From the NCBI GenBank assembly GCA_025642065.1, contig JAODUP010000918.1, positions 51,001 through 115,000 on the forward strand: DNA of 64,000 bases. Direction: 5' to 3'. Of this stretch, positions 34,640 to 45,376 are shown in pieces (the first letter of the stretch is position 1; each line of letters opens with the position of its first letter). Origin of the DNA: Paralvinella palmiformis (lineage: Eukaryota; Annelida; Polychaeta; Terebellida; Alvinellidae). The notes under the pieces were generated by a model. That model searched no databases and had not been told where the DNA came from. It saw only the letters and a program-made list of their open reading frames with translations. A program made the position numbers and the translations under genes.

Positions 34640-36340
34640 CTAAAACATTATATAACTGGCTTATGGCATGCCAAAATGTTAAAAAGATTGTAAGGAGAAG
34701 ACGAACCATAATCCAAGGTAGGAGAAATGTGCATTTTAGTAATGGATGACGATGGACTTGTAAAATGAATCACAAATCTTATATATAATCTCTAGGTCAC
34801 TCATAGGGGGATTTAATCAGAACATCTACTCTTCACACTGAGACAGGTGAAATATCTCACCAGTCCCTTGCAAATATATTGTTCGGAATTCCGTTATTAA
34901 ACGACGCAAAGACGTTGAACAGACAACGAAAGATAACGGAATTCGCAAAGGCACTGTGTCATAAATCTTAAATTTGTTTTCCATAATGCTTATCGGGCTA
35001 TTGTTGTGGCTTTTTAGGAAAAACAACAGACGTACTGAGCTTGAAACTGGACACAGCAAGGATGGTGGTGCCTTATCGATAATCTTCTCCTGCTTGTCAA
35101 GAATCACAGTTGTTACAAAATCTGAAGGAGACGTTAATAGGACGTAATAAGCTAATCTTTGTATGACGTCAATGTGTCCAATATTTATGTTTTATTATTT
35201 GCACATTTTAAGTTTTATGATTATTTACATTGTAACCTGTAATTGTAGACATTGTCTCAATTGCTGATAACGTTCACAATTACATATTGTGTTCCGCTAT
35301 TACAATGTTATATACTCCTTTTATACTCCTTTTATGTACTAACTTAACCATCATTTATACGTTTCGGTCTACCTTTTCAAGATATGTGTAAAGTCACCGC
35401 AACGAGTATCCCAACAATTAGAATGTGTCCACATTTTGCTGCATTAATAGTCAACTAGCTACCAGCTAGCTCAAAGTGATTCGTGCAAACACAAACGGTG
35501 TTCCTACAAATAAAATATTTAACGTGTGAATATCCCGCGAGATAAACCGACTGATCATAGCAGTAAAAGGTAATGTTTTTACAATCGTAACAGAAAGGTA
35601 TTGGACACCGAAGAATTACTTTAATGCGATGACTGTCCTATTCGTTACATGGAATTAAGTGGTATATGTTGATGCGGTAATGCCGCTTCAGATAACCAAT
35701 CCTAAGTAACCTTTGTTACAACTAACTGCGACTAACGGTTGATCTAATTAACCTAGTATACTTTAACATAATGTATTCAATCTCTATAGACAGTAGATAG
35801 ATTGGCTTATTTACCCCCAGCAGTCTCATGGGTACAACATCAATTATGCGAACAATGCCATAAAGTCACGACAAACTCGTTGAACTAATATCTCAGGTGC
35901 CCATCAATGTTTTCAGCAGACTGTTTAGTATTGCAGGGAACATTTTCTTGATATATGCTGTTTAGGAGATCTGTTTCGAGATGCCAGTACAATACATATA
36001 TATGAGTAAGTAACATTCATACACAGAATTCGTATCTGAGTGATATATATATTGGGATGATGATTGTATACATGATTGTTACAATTTAAGCTTAATTTTA
36101 ATCGATTAAAATAACTTTGAATGTAATCATAATAATAATGGCTAAATTAATAGTATTAGTAATAACATTCTGTTACGTTGGCACTGTAATTGGCCAACTG
36201 TAGTATTTGTATGCTTATTTAGCGTTGTACATCAAAGATGGAGACATGAAGGCACACGTTCAATCTATTAAATTACTCAGTGGCAAATAGTGGACAAGTA
36301 GTCCATTTGGCGCTCCTATAGTTATAATGGTGAACCTATG
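34640..36340. other. Noncoding stretch
   Basis: Nothing supported. A small exact duplication, ACTCCTTTTATACTCCTTTTAT, lies near 35312-35335. Confidence 0.5.
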
Positions 36341-36679
36341 AACATTCTATAGTAAGGGGTTTTTGGTGGATTTAGCTGGGTTGTCATTCCTAGAACCTTG
36401 GGGTTATTTGTTTTTATATGCAAATTAGTGCGGCCATTATTGAAAAAGCAATTTTATTCAATATTGTCGAAAGTATGCGCGATACTGTCACAAAAGTTGT
36501 GTCCATAACTATGGTTTCACGGTCAATGATTAGGACATCGTTGGAACTATTAGCATTTATATTTATTAGGAATGTGCAAATTACCCATAGCCATTATAGA
36601 AAAATCTAGTTTCTTCAATATCTCTGACAATATACATGATTATGAGATCAAAGTTATGTCTACAACCACATTGTCAAGG

Positions 36680-37318
36680 TCAAGGATCACTAAGGTCAGA
36701 GGCGTCTCCGGCGTATGGCCAAACAATGCGATAAAGCATCTGATGTATATCCATAATGACAATATCTGGAGTGGGAGCAGAAACTTGTTTCAATCCAAGA
36801 TGACTTGCTAGGATACATTTGTTCCCCGTCGGTATGCAGCCATACTCATCGATGAGCGAAGGAGGTATGGTGCACAACTAAAAAGCTGACGAAGGAAGAT
36901 TGTCACCAAATTTCATGCCTCGTTTAAGCTGCTCCGTCGTCTTCACTTGACTGGAAATCTCGGCATGGAATCCAGACGAAAGGGAGTTTCGGAATGAATT
37001 TGCCATCTACTCACCATTAAGTAGGCCATCGCTGACATTGACCTCATTTGGAGCTACCTGACCCATGACATAATTGTAAAGTACATCGCTGTTGATTTAT
37101 AATGGTTGGAAATGTTTTTTCAGCTCTGCACCAATCTGCTGTAAATCATCATAGACAAGTTTCCGCCTCTTCTCACATACCTCTTTGTTTTTGATCTGTG
37201 TTGATGAGTTGGGTGCTTCTTCAGAGCACAAGTGCTCCGTGATGTCATTGAGGTAGACAGTGACTGGGAACGAATCAATCCATTCAGTGACATGTCATGG
37301 CTTAGAATGTATTGCTAA
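36680..37318 (-). pseudogene. Decayed ORF of unrecognised family inside the TIR element
   Basis: On the minus strand a single frame runs about 205 codons with only three internal stops (TAA, TAG, TAG) after an initial stop near 37298. It begins near TEWIDSFPVTVYLNDITEHL, then KNKEVCEKRRKLVYDDLQQI, NYVMGQVAPNEVNVSDGLLN, PPSLIDEYGCIPTGNKCILA and VIMDIHQMLYRIVWPYAGDA. A frame kept this long with three point stops indicates a once-coding protein. I recall similar ...LLYHIVWP... proteins as repetitive hypothetical proteins in invertebrate genomes, but cannot name the family. It is probably the element's own protein or a captured gene. Confidence 0.65.
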
Positions 37319-37491
37319 ATTTACTGGGTTTCATTACAGTATAATATCTATGTTCTTTTGATAATGGTAAATTAACTTTGGAGATACATTAATTGTTAGA
37401 TTACACAAGATTTATTTGACAATATGTTAATCATATTGCATTTGATGATAGGTTTATCGTTATCCTTGACTGTGAATATGTGTCTATTTCA

Positions 37492-37835
37492 GACGTGGGG
37501 TTAATTCCATTTTGTTAATTCCAATTCAACTCAATTCCATTTGGTCAATTCCAAATGCACATCAAATTGATCAATTCCAATTCAATTCCAATTATATTAT
37601 TTTCAAGTCCAATTCCAATTCCGTTTTTATCGACTCTTTTTACCTACTACTTTTTACCATGAAAAGGTACTCCGAATACTACTTAGAATACCTACTCCGA
37701 GTAGTTTATATTCCAAGTAGGATTGTCATGGAAAACATATTTCTGAATTAAATAATTAAATGGTAAATTGGTGGAATTTCAATTTCACTTCAAAATTTAT
37801 CAATTCCAATTCCGGAATTGAATTAACCCCATGTC
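37492..37835. mobile_element. MITE-like element M1, copy 1 (nested)
   Basis: The ends are inverted: GACGTGGGGTTAATTC on the left and GACATGGGGTTAATTC on the right (reverse complement). Inside are many AATTCCAATTC-type words and the motif TACTCCGAATAC/TACTCCGAGTAG, then TAGGATTGTCATGGAA. A second copy lies at 51992-52366. No ORF. It is nested inside the 36352-38284 element, so it inserted later. Confidence 0.8.
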
Positions 37836-38299
37836 AGGTTAATGTAAACATTTCTAGGACATTATCATGCAAATCGATAAATATTTTAAAGCAAATACAT
37901 GTTCAGTAATGATGCTATTGGCTAATTGGCATAAAATAACAAAATATACATTTTATAGCTATTAAGTTGTCTTTTTCATAATCCTTGACCATGAAAATGT
38001 ACTTGTAGATAAAACTTTTATTTCATTATTATGCATACTGTCAGATATATTGATGAAACTAGGTTTTGCGATAATGGCGGTGGCTAATTTGCATATTCAT
38101 GAAAACATAGGTATGGACACCATTTTTGTCACAGTATCATGCTTACTTTCGACAATATTGAATAAATTAGATTTTTCAATAATGGAGGCATTAATTTGGA
38201 TATAAAAAAGTTGTGGAAATGACAACCCAACTGGATTTCATCAATGACCCCATGTGATGTTCAAACCACCAAAAAACCTTATACTATACAATATTTATA

Positions 38300-40770
38300 G
38301 ATTCACAAAATGGCAAATGGACCAAAGGAAACACATCTATAGACGTTAAACAATAACAAAATCAAATATCAATAACTTAAATGTCTTTACTAGTGGCTAA
38401 TTAAGCAGATCCTATATTAAAAATCTCACTTTTCCTGCGCATCACCCATCCGTATTAATCCATGTCAACAATTTAATGTGTCTACCAAACGTTCTATAAA
38501 TAATAACATTACCCAACTCCCTAAAATCCCCACCATTACACTCACCAGAAAACATCCTGTTTTAATGCGCGAATATTCGATGATTTTTGACCAACAGTTA
38601 TGTCATCAGCAAAATATCAACCAATCCGTGCTTGAAGTGAACCAAAAACTATTGAATTTTAACTTGAGTGTTTGTACACGCTCTGTGTAAATTTAAACCT
38701 AGTCATACGTGAATTAAACCTGTTGTCAAGTTTATGCTTGATTGGGAGTGAAAGGTCTAGCTTTAGACGAATCTAATATGAATAATCTAATGAGTCAGGT
38801 TGTGGTATGGATTACTTTAACTGTTACAGTGTTTTAATTCTAGGGTAGTTTTGGTATGGTAGAATACTGCTTATTGAAGAAATATGTACACTAATATCGT
38901 ATTTGTGCATTTTATTCCATGGCCGAATCCGTGTTTGAAATAAACATCAATTGTGAGGTCATACTACTTTAGTCAGGTAACTCAAAACAAAGTAATCATT
39001 TAGGAGAAAATACGCGCATGTTTCTGAATTAGCCATCCCCTCATTAGCATTTAACATTTTAGTCAAGATTAATACACAACAAGTCAGACATCTTGAATGT
39101 ATTATCAATTCACACAATTAAAGCTTCTCGGTTCTGTAATGCTAATTGCTAGATGAACGAAAATTTGATTACCACTTGAATACCAAGTATCGTCCTTAAA
39201 CTTAATTTATGCAAGACATTTGTTTGACAGGCAAGTCACGTAGTGGCCACCCCACACGAATACAAATGAGAATGAAAACATGTGGGTGCCATAAAGAATC
39301 ACAAATTGGTAAAATGGTAAACTGGTTATGTTCTCTATCACATTACTGAGTAAACAAACTAACCTGTTTACTTCCTTTTGAAACTTAGTTATATATATAA
39401 ATCTTATTTAGGGAATTTACCAAATTACACATGCACATTCGTGATCAGTTACAATTGATCTTAATGTAGAAATACTTCACCCTGTATAATAATGCATTTT
39501 GCCAAAGATCTTCATCAGTTTGTTACCACGACGACTTAGCGATATGTACAATCAACTTCTTTCATCATTTGCGCTGTGACTATGTTGCCATAGACTTTAA
39601 ATAAATATCAAACAACATTTATTTTCTTATTCAATATGTTCGATGATGCCATGATGCTAATTTCATGTTGTTCACTCTACACAATCATGTCCTTCTATCA
39701 ACCAGAGTGTACGCCACGTTAAATTAACAAACAAATATACTATTAAACACATTAAATCAAAACCCGATGGTTCTGCTATCATCTTATATTGAGACTATGT
39801 AGGTTGAGTGGTGTATTGGACATTAGTGGTGGTCATCTATAGCCAAGCATATTCTTTCCGGCCTTCTTTGGCATCGTGAAGCCAATATGACCTCAGTACC
39901 AATTATGATTTTGAGGGTATGTCTTTTACTCCTGTTATATAATTTCTCTAAATTACTTCATGTAAAACGTATTATATGCATGCCACAAACATATCCGGGT
40001 CATTTAGTCTATCAACAAAATCCTCACAAGGAACGAATCCCAAAACGTTGGTATGATGCCCGAAGCACAATTCCAAGTATGTAGCAGAATCATAGCTAGC
40101 CTATATAATTTGAATAAAAAACAATGGGTAGCTGACATAAGGTCAACAAACGGCCAACATCTTCGACGTATTATTCACATTTTTCTTAGATTAAGAAGAG
40201 TATAGCCCAAGCAAGGGAAAACCAGTGGATTGTTCTAATACAACAATAACAACATATTTTGTTGTCATTGGACCTGGCGTTATCTACGTCACTGTTTTAT
40301 TTTCATAGATAAGAATTATAATAGTATAACTCACAATTGTCTCGTGGGGGTAATACAAAGATGGAAATTGATTTCTGTACTTATATCCTGGAAGAATGAA
40401 CAATACAGGCGGACATTCTGATATTTTCCTGTCTACGTGTTTTGAAAAATGCTCAAATAAAAGAAAAATTGTCGACAACATGGTCCAAAGATAAATTATC
40501 TTTGATGTTTTAAAATCTCAGATTTTGAAAATACTTTCTCCGTTTGGAAATGTTAAACGTATCACTCGTCAGATTACAATGAAAAAAAAGTCCCACACAT
40601 GTACTTAAATACTATCGGCTGTATGGGATTCCAGAGTCGTGTCTGACGTCTCATCACATGATGTATCAGATAATAAAAAGATCATTCTTTCGCATTTTTC
40701 AGTGACGCATGATCAACGGAGGTGTTCGTGGCTAATTAATTGAATCTATTTCAAAAGTATTTCCTGCTTG
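38300..40770. other. Noncoding stretch
   Basis: No confident gene. One short open frame (39887-40084, plus) is listed separately because it looks like a secreted peptide precursor. Confidence 0.5.
39887..40084 (+). CDS. Speculative small secreted peptide precursor
   Basis: A 65-codon frame: residues 1-25 hold a hydrophobic stretch (PIMILRVCLLLLLYNF) that could be a signal peptide, followed by two Lys-Arg sites (HVKR and IPKR) that would release IICMPQTY... and WYDARSTIPSM. A GTATGT donor-like site overlaps the signal region and no promoter was recognised. AT-rich DNA easily yields such frames; kept only as a candidate. Confidence 0.2.
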   Translation: MTSVPIMILRVCLLLLLYNFSKLLHVKRIICMPQTYPGHLVYQQNPHKERIPKRWYDARSTIPSM

Positions 40771-40779
40771 CTTGCTTGT

Positions 40780-40832
40780 AGTTCGGGGAGTATCCCCAGG
40801 CTGTCGCTTGTTTGGCACAGCCTATATTTCCT
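40780..40832 (-). mobile_element. SINE family A tail remnant
   Basis: On the minus strand it carries GGCACAGCC, AGCGACAGCCTGGGGATACT and CCCCGAACT, matching the 3' part of SINE-A (compare 63150-63190). Only about 50 bp. Confidence 0.7.
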
Positions 40833-40980
40833 GCATTCTTTAAACTTAATATATGAGAGAAACATTATTACCGTTAATGGTATTTTCCTTTCCGACTACC
40901 ATAATATAATTAATCACATGTAACATCCCAGACAAAGATAGTATATCGAATGGAAACCCCCCCCCCCCAACAATTGTACA

Positions 40981-41045
40981 ACATATTCGGCCCATTTATC
41001 CTACCACGTGCATGAACGTTTTCGTAAAACGTCAATCATCAAACC
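40981..41045 (+). mobile_element. SINE family B tail remnant
   Basis: TTCGGCCCATTTATCCTACCACGTGCATGAA.. aligns with the body of SINE-B at 8271-8330 (CGGCCCATTTAGCCTACCATGTGCA) and ends in CAATCATCAAAC, like other B tails. Confidence 0.7.
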
Positions 41046-41049
41046 CTAT

Positions 41050-43061
41050 ACACATCAACACTGATGAGAGGTATTTCCAAGGTAATAGGCATATTGTATA
41101 GCATAATGGTTAGCAAAACCAACTTCCAAGTTACAATGATCAACATTACAGCTATGTTTCTGAATATTGTCTGGAGTCTATGCGATACAAATTCCCCTTG
41201 GATGACGAATAAGAGTCCTGCCATTACAAACATCTTCAAATGAATATCATTTAGGTGACACATTTCGAACTAATCAAGTTACACGTAGATAATGAAATAG
41301 CATACTGATACATGAGAAAATCATTACTGTATCCAGATTATTTTAATTGGCTAGATTCCCACGTGGTGCTTGGACTGTATATATATATTATATAATTCTC
41401 TCCGAACAACAAAACCAACCTTGTGTCATTTTAATTTACCAAAGCTCTGGATCAGATCCAGTAGAGCAATACCACCACATCACATGGCAGGTTAAGGTGG
41501 ACAACATTTTCCTTCCCTCCCACCACAACTTTTAGCATTATGATGATTAACTTGTACATGTATCTCACTTCTCGTAGTTAGTGTAGGTTAGTTACTCTCT
41601 TTATAATATGGCAGAAAAGAAATGTTGTAAACAAAATGTGTCATGAATACAAAGTGTGTACGATTACATAATGTATGTTTGTTAAATAACTGGTCAATTA
41701 AGACATTGTACAATATTACACAATTTATATTTGCATATATCAATAAAGAGAGTTGGCGACATAAGTATTGCGTTTCGTCGAATTTACTTATCATCAGGCT
41801 TTAGTAGAAGACTCAATAATATACTGATACACATATCCTGTGGCATTTACGTATATACCAATAGCTGAATGTTTTCGATAGGAATATTACTGAGAAGTTT
41901 TCAGCTGTTGCTTTTTATTAATAAATCTATTTAACTTAATGGTATGACTGTGAAGCTAAATCATTGTATAATTTAATGGACCCATATCTTATTTTACGTT
42001 CCAAATGGTGTATTCCAAGTTAAATAAATAACTGGATTAAGAAATTATAAGCATATTCACTAGCTGTTTTTTTATTGAAAGCCAAATATATTTTATGATA
42101 TTTTAAGTACATCACACTTTTAATTAACTATCGGGCAGATGCCACCAAGGTTTTACTATTGTTATAAAAGTAATTATTTATTAGTTAAGGAGATAAATGC
42201 CACCAGTGAAACTGTCAAAATATTCTAGTGTATGGTTCATTAATTTAAAATAATATTTGACTTAATTCTTACTTTAGGTCATGAATATTACATAACATTT
42301 TTTACCACGCATGTGAGGATTAATTATTCAGACATGATATGCTAGAATTGATTATTTCTAATGTTTTAACTTCTTCCGGATAAATTAATGGCATGACAGA
42401 GGAAGAGTCCAATACATTGTTAGAGAGATATATGGCTTCGTTTATTGGTTGGATAAATGAGTGTATACACGGACATGTGTGTGGGCGCGTGGTGAGTTGG
42501 GACTTGCTACCCAAACGAATTGGAAGTGCGCAGACCTAGACAACTTAATAAATAGAAGTTGTTCAATAAATATGAATCTATAATGACATTTTTAGAATTT
42601 TAAAGCATAACTACTTATTCACCGTGCTGCGAGAATTTTCGGTAGAATACAACCAAACCTGATGGAAAACATTTCCTACACAAATTAAACTTTTAAAAGT
42701 TTTTTAAATATAGATAATAATAGGCTTTTTTCAGAATGCATATATTTAAAAATTGAATACGTTGTTATTTAAACCTCTTTAATTGATAATGTTTAATACT
42801 ATCAGATAGCAAAGCAAATGTCACGGATAAATCCTGACTAGTTACAATAACCGTCAATCAGTTTTTGTGCAGGAGAAAATAAATGAAAATCAATTCTAAA
42901 TGGATTGATCTAATTAATGAATTTTGAATATTAGAAATAACATGATATCTATGTGCCACTACATTACAACAAGAATACAGTTATGAACATAAAACAATTT
43001 AATAACAACATATAATATCAAACTATTCAATATGTACAATCAAAGTGATTCATTCACACAA

Positions 43062-43131
<70 letters not shown>

Positions 43132-43379
43132 ACTCATACATTATGCATTATTCAGTAATTATGAATAATGTTCCGGATATTTTCTTTTTATGGAGAGGAT
43201 TAAAATAGCTCCTGATTCTAATTATGAGGATACCTTTTCCTATGGGTGACCACTGGTATTCTGTTTTATAAGCCAGTGTATGTTATTGCACGAATGCATG
43301 CGTGCGTGTATGAATGGGAATGGGTAAATGCACGCTTACATGGATACATATATGCAAGTAAGTTAGCATGCATCCATGT

Positions 43380-43411
<32 letters not shown>

Positions 43412-44068
43412 CGCGTGTGTGTGTGTGTGTGCGTGTGTCTGTCTGTGTATGTTTGTGTGTGTGTGTGTCTGTGTTTGTGTGATAATCCAGAGCATATTAT
43501 ACAGAAGCAACGTGTACTATTTCTACAATAATGCGATCAATTACCAATTGATCATCATCAATCTGATAACCAATAATCTAATATCTTTATTCAGCGTATC
43601 AACAATAGGGAATCGTTCAGTCGTCGACACTAGAGCTATTCGCTTATTAGGCTGGGAGAAGGCCATCCGGTGTGTGTCAGACTTGAGGCTGGGTCTGTGA
43701 GGCAACGAGGCTGTTGCTGGTGACTAACAGAGTACAAAAGGCCAATGCATTAAACCAACCTTCACTGTGTTAGAGATGGTCGTGCCAGGATTATCAGACA
43801 AAAATGTTATCTAATGACTACACGCATTTTACACAGGTAAGAGCATTTTTATTTGTATACCATGCATTAATGTAAGACGCTTGGAATGGGAGAATGCGTA
43901 TTGAGCTATGTAATCAGCCATGAAAAGAATAAGTTCATATTACAAAAGATAAAAAGTAATATTCTATGAGAAGAGGATGAATTCAGGATATTAGTAAATA
44001 GAGTTAAAACATTCTTAACCAATTTTGTGTTCTCATAGGATAAATAACTTAAAACAACCGCCCTCTCT

Positions 44069-44104
<36 letters not shown>

Positions 44105-45370
44105 TGTGTGTGTGTGTGTGTGTGTATTTGTGTGTGCCTGTGTGTGTGTTTATGTGTGTATTTGTTCGAGCGAGATTACGCGTGGTATTTTGTACTTGCA
44201 AGTATGATTGTGTGTACGTGCGTGTGCTTGCGCGCTAAGAGTGCGCGTACATTTTGGTGTGTGTCGAGGGGCCGGGTGGTTCGTGATAAACTGACAGTAT
44301 GTTCAGGTCAATCTACAATAATTCGTCACCAGAATGACAAGCTACAACACATCTATACGATGACAATAGCAATAAATTATGTTCTGAGTTGCCATTATTA
44401 GGGAACTGCCAAATGGGACTGAGTGGTAGGGTCATGCACCATAACCTTAACGTGTGTCATTCTGTGTTAAAGTGACATTCGTGATCAAGTGAATCATAAC
44501 GCTAATATAACCGAGGTAACGCACATGAATGATATGTTATTCGATGGCTGGCCTTGATTTTTCATCTTAGCATGCAATAACCATTGGCATTAGAAGGACG
44601 ACAAGAATATATAGAGAGCTTAGCTTTCAATGTTCCATTGCAGATGCTCCTTCTACAATTGTATTGCGATAAATCAATTATAATTATATTGTTACTGAGA
44701 GACTTCATTATTTCACAAATGCCCTTTCACACGTTTAATTGCCAAACGCTTTAGATGAAAGTCAATTAGTTCTGTAGTTATTGTTTAAATAATGTTCATA
44801 GTATGTTATTTTGGACATTCCTAACATACCTGTAGTCATTGTTTATTAAGTATTGCATACATGGTCGAAAGAAGCAACAGTAAAACAGGTTGTTATTGAA
44901 TTGAGCAGCATCATGTTTAACTCTGCATAATTGGTAAATGATAATGCGTTCTGACGATTACGACTAATATCTCCCCAAATCATGAAGGAATCTATTAGGA
45001 ACTACGGGTAGGTCATACGAAACAAGATAGAGGATATATTAGTAGTACTCGGGTTGAGTTTATATACGGAAGAATGTGCTCTTATGTAGATGTGCTTTTA
45101 TTTATAACCTATGTTCATATGCTCCTCATCGCAGTTTCAATATAAAGCATAATACTATAGTCTACTCCTTCTTAATAACAGATCGCCTCAGTTCCTCGGA
45201 TCCTCAGTTCCTTAATATTTTCTTTTAATGTACATTTTAAGAGACTTTCAGATGCTAATATCAGTCTGCGTGATATTTGTAATTTTCGATGCGATGTTTC
45301 ATAACTCTAAATGATGTCACGTCACTTGAGGTTCCAAAATAAAACGAATTTGACATTTTATTAGATTTCA
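41050..45370. other. Noncoding stretch, upstream region of the IgGFc-binding-like gene
   Basis: No supported gene. Microsatellites: (TA)n 43066-43126; (TA)n 43380-43406 with (GT)n to 43480; (TA)n 44073-44100 with (GT)n to about 44160. Open frames crossing them are repeat translations. An acceptor-like TTAGATTTCAG directly before 45371 suggests that a noncoding first exon of the next gene lies somewhere in this stretch, but I cannot place it. Confidence 0.5.
43066..43126. repeat. (TA)n microsatellite, about 60 bp
   Basis: Pure TA/AT run in the region upstream of the IgGFc-binding-like gene. Confidence 0.95.
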
Positions 45371-45376
45371 GGTCTC
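45361..45376 (+). promoter_or_regulatory. Likely splice acceptor just before the start codon
   Basis: TTAGATTTCAG precedes GTCTC-ATG by a few bases, and an in-frame TAG lies at 45362-45364, so translation starts at or after 45377. It suggests an upstream noncoding exon. A second in-frame Met at codon 5 would also give a good signal peptide. Confidence 0.4.

Larger units (their letters stand above)
36352..38284. mobile_element. Transposon-like element with about 300-bp terminal inverted repeats
   Basis: The left arm (36352 to about 36685) is the inverted counterpart of the right arm (about 37975-38284). Shared landmarks include GGTTTTTGGTGG, GGGTTGTCATT, GCCATTATTGAAAAA, TTCAATATTGTCGAAAGTA, TGTCCATA and GTCAAGGAT. 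The outer ends are GTAAGG and, on the other strand, GTATAAGG; both are flanked by TATA (36348-36351 and 38285-38288), a possible 4-bp target duplication. Each arm is built of two diverged units of about 158 bp starting GCCATTAT. The middle holds a decayed minus-strand ORF and a nested MITE. Superfamily not recognised. Confidence 0.75.

Noticed and set aside
43246..43700. Overlapping frames rich in Cys-Val and Tyr-Ile
   Set aside because: Translations of (TA)n and (GT)n microsatellites.
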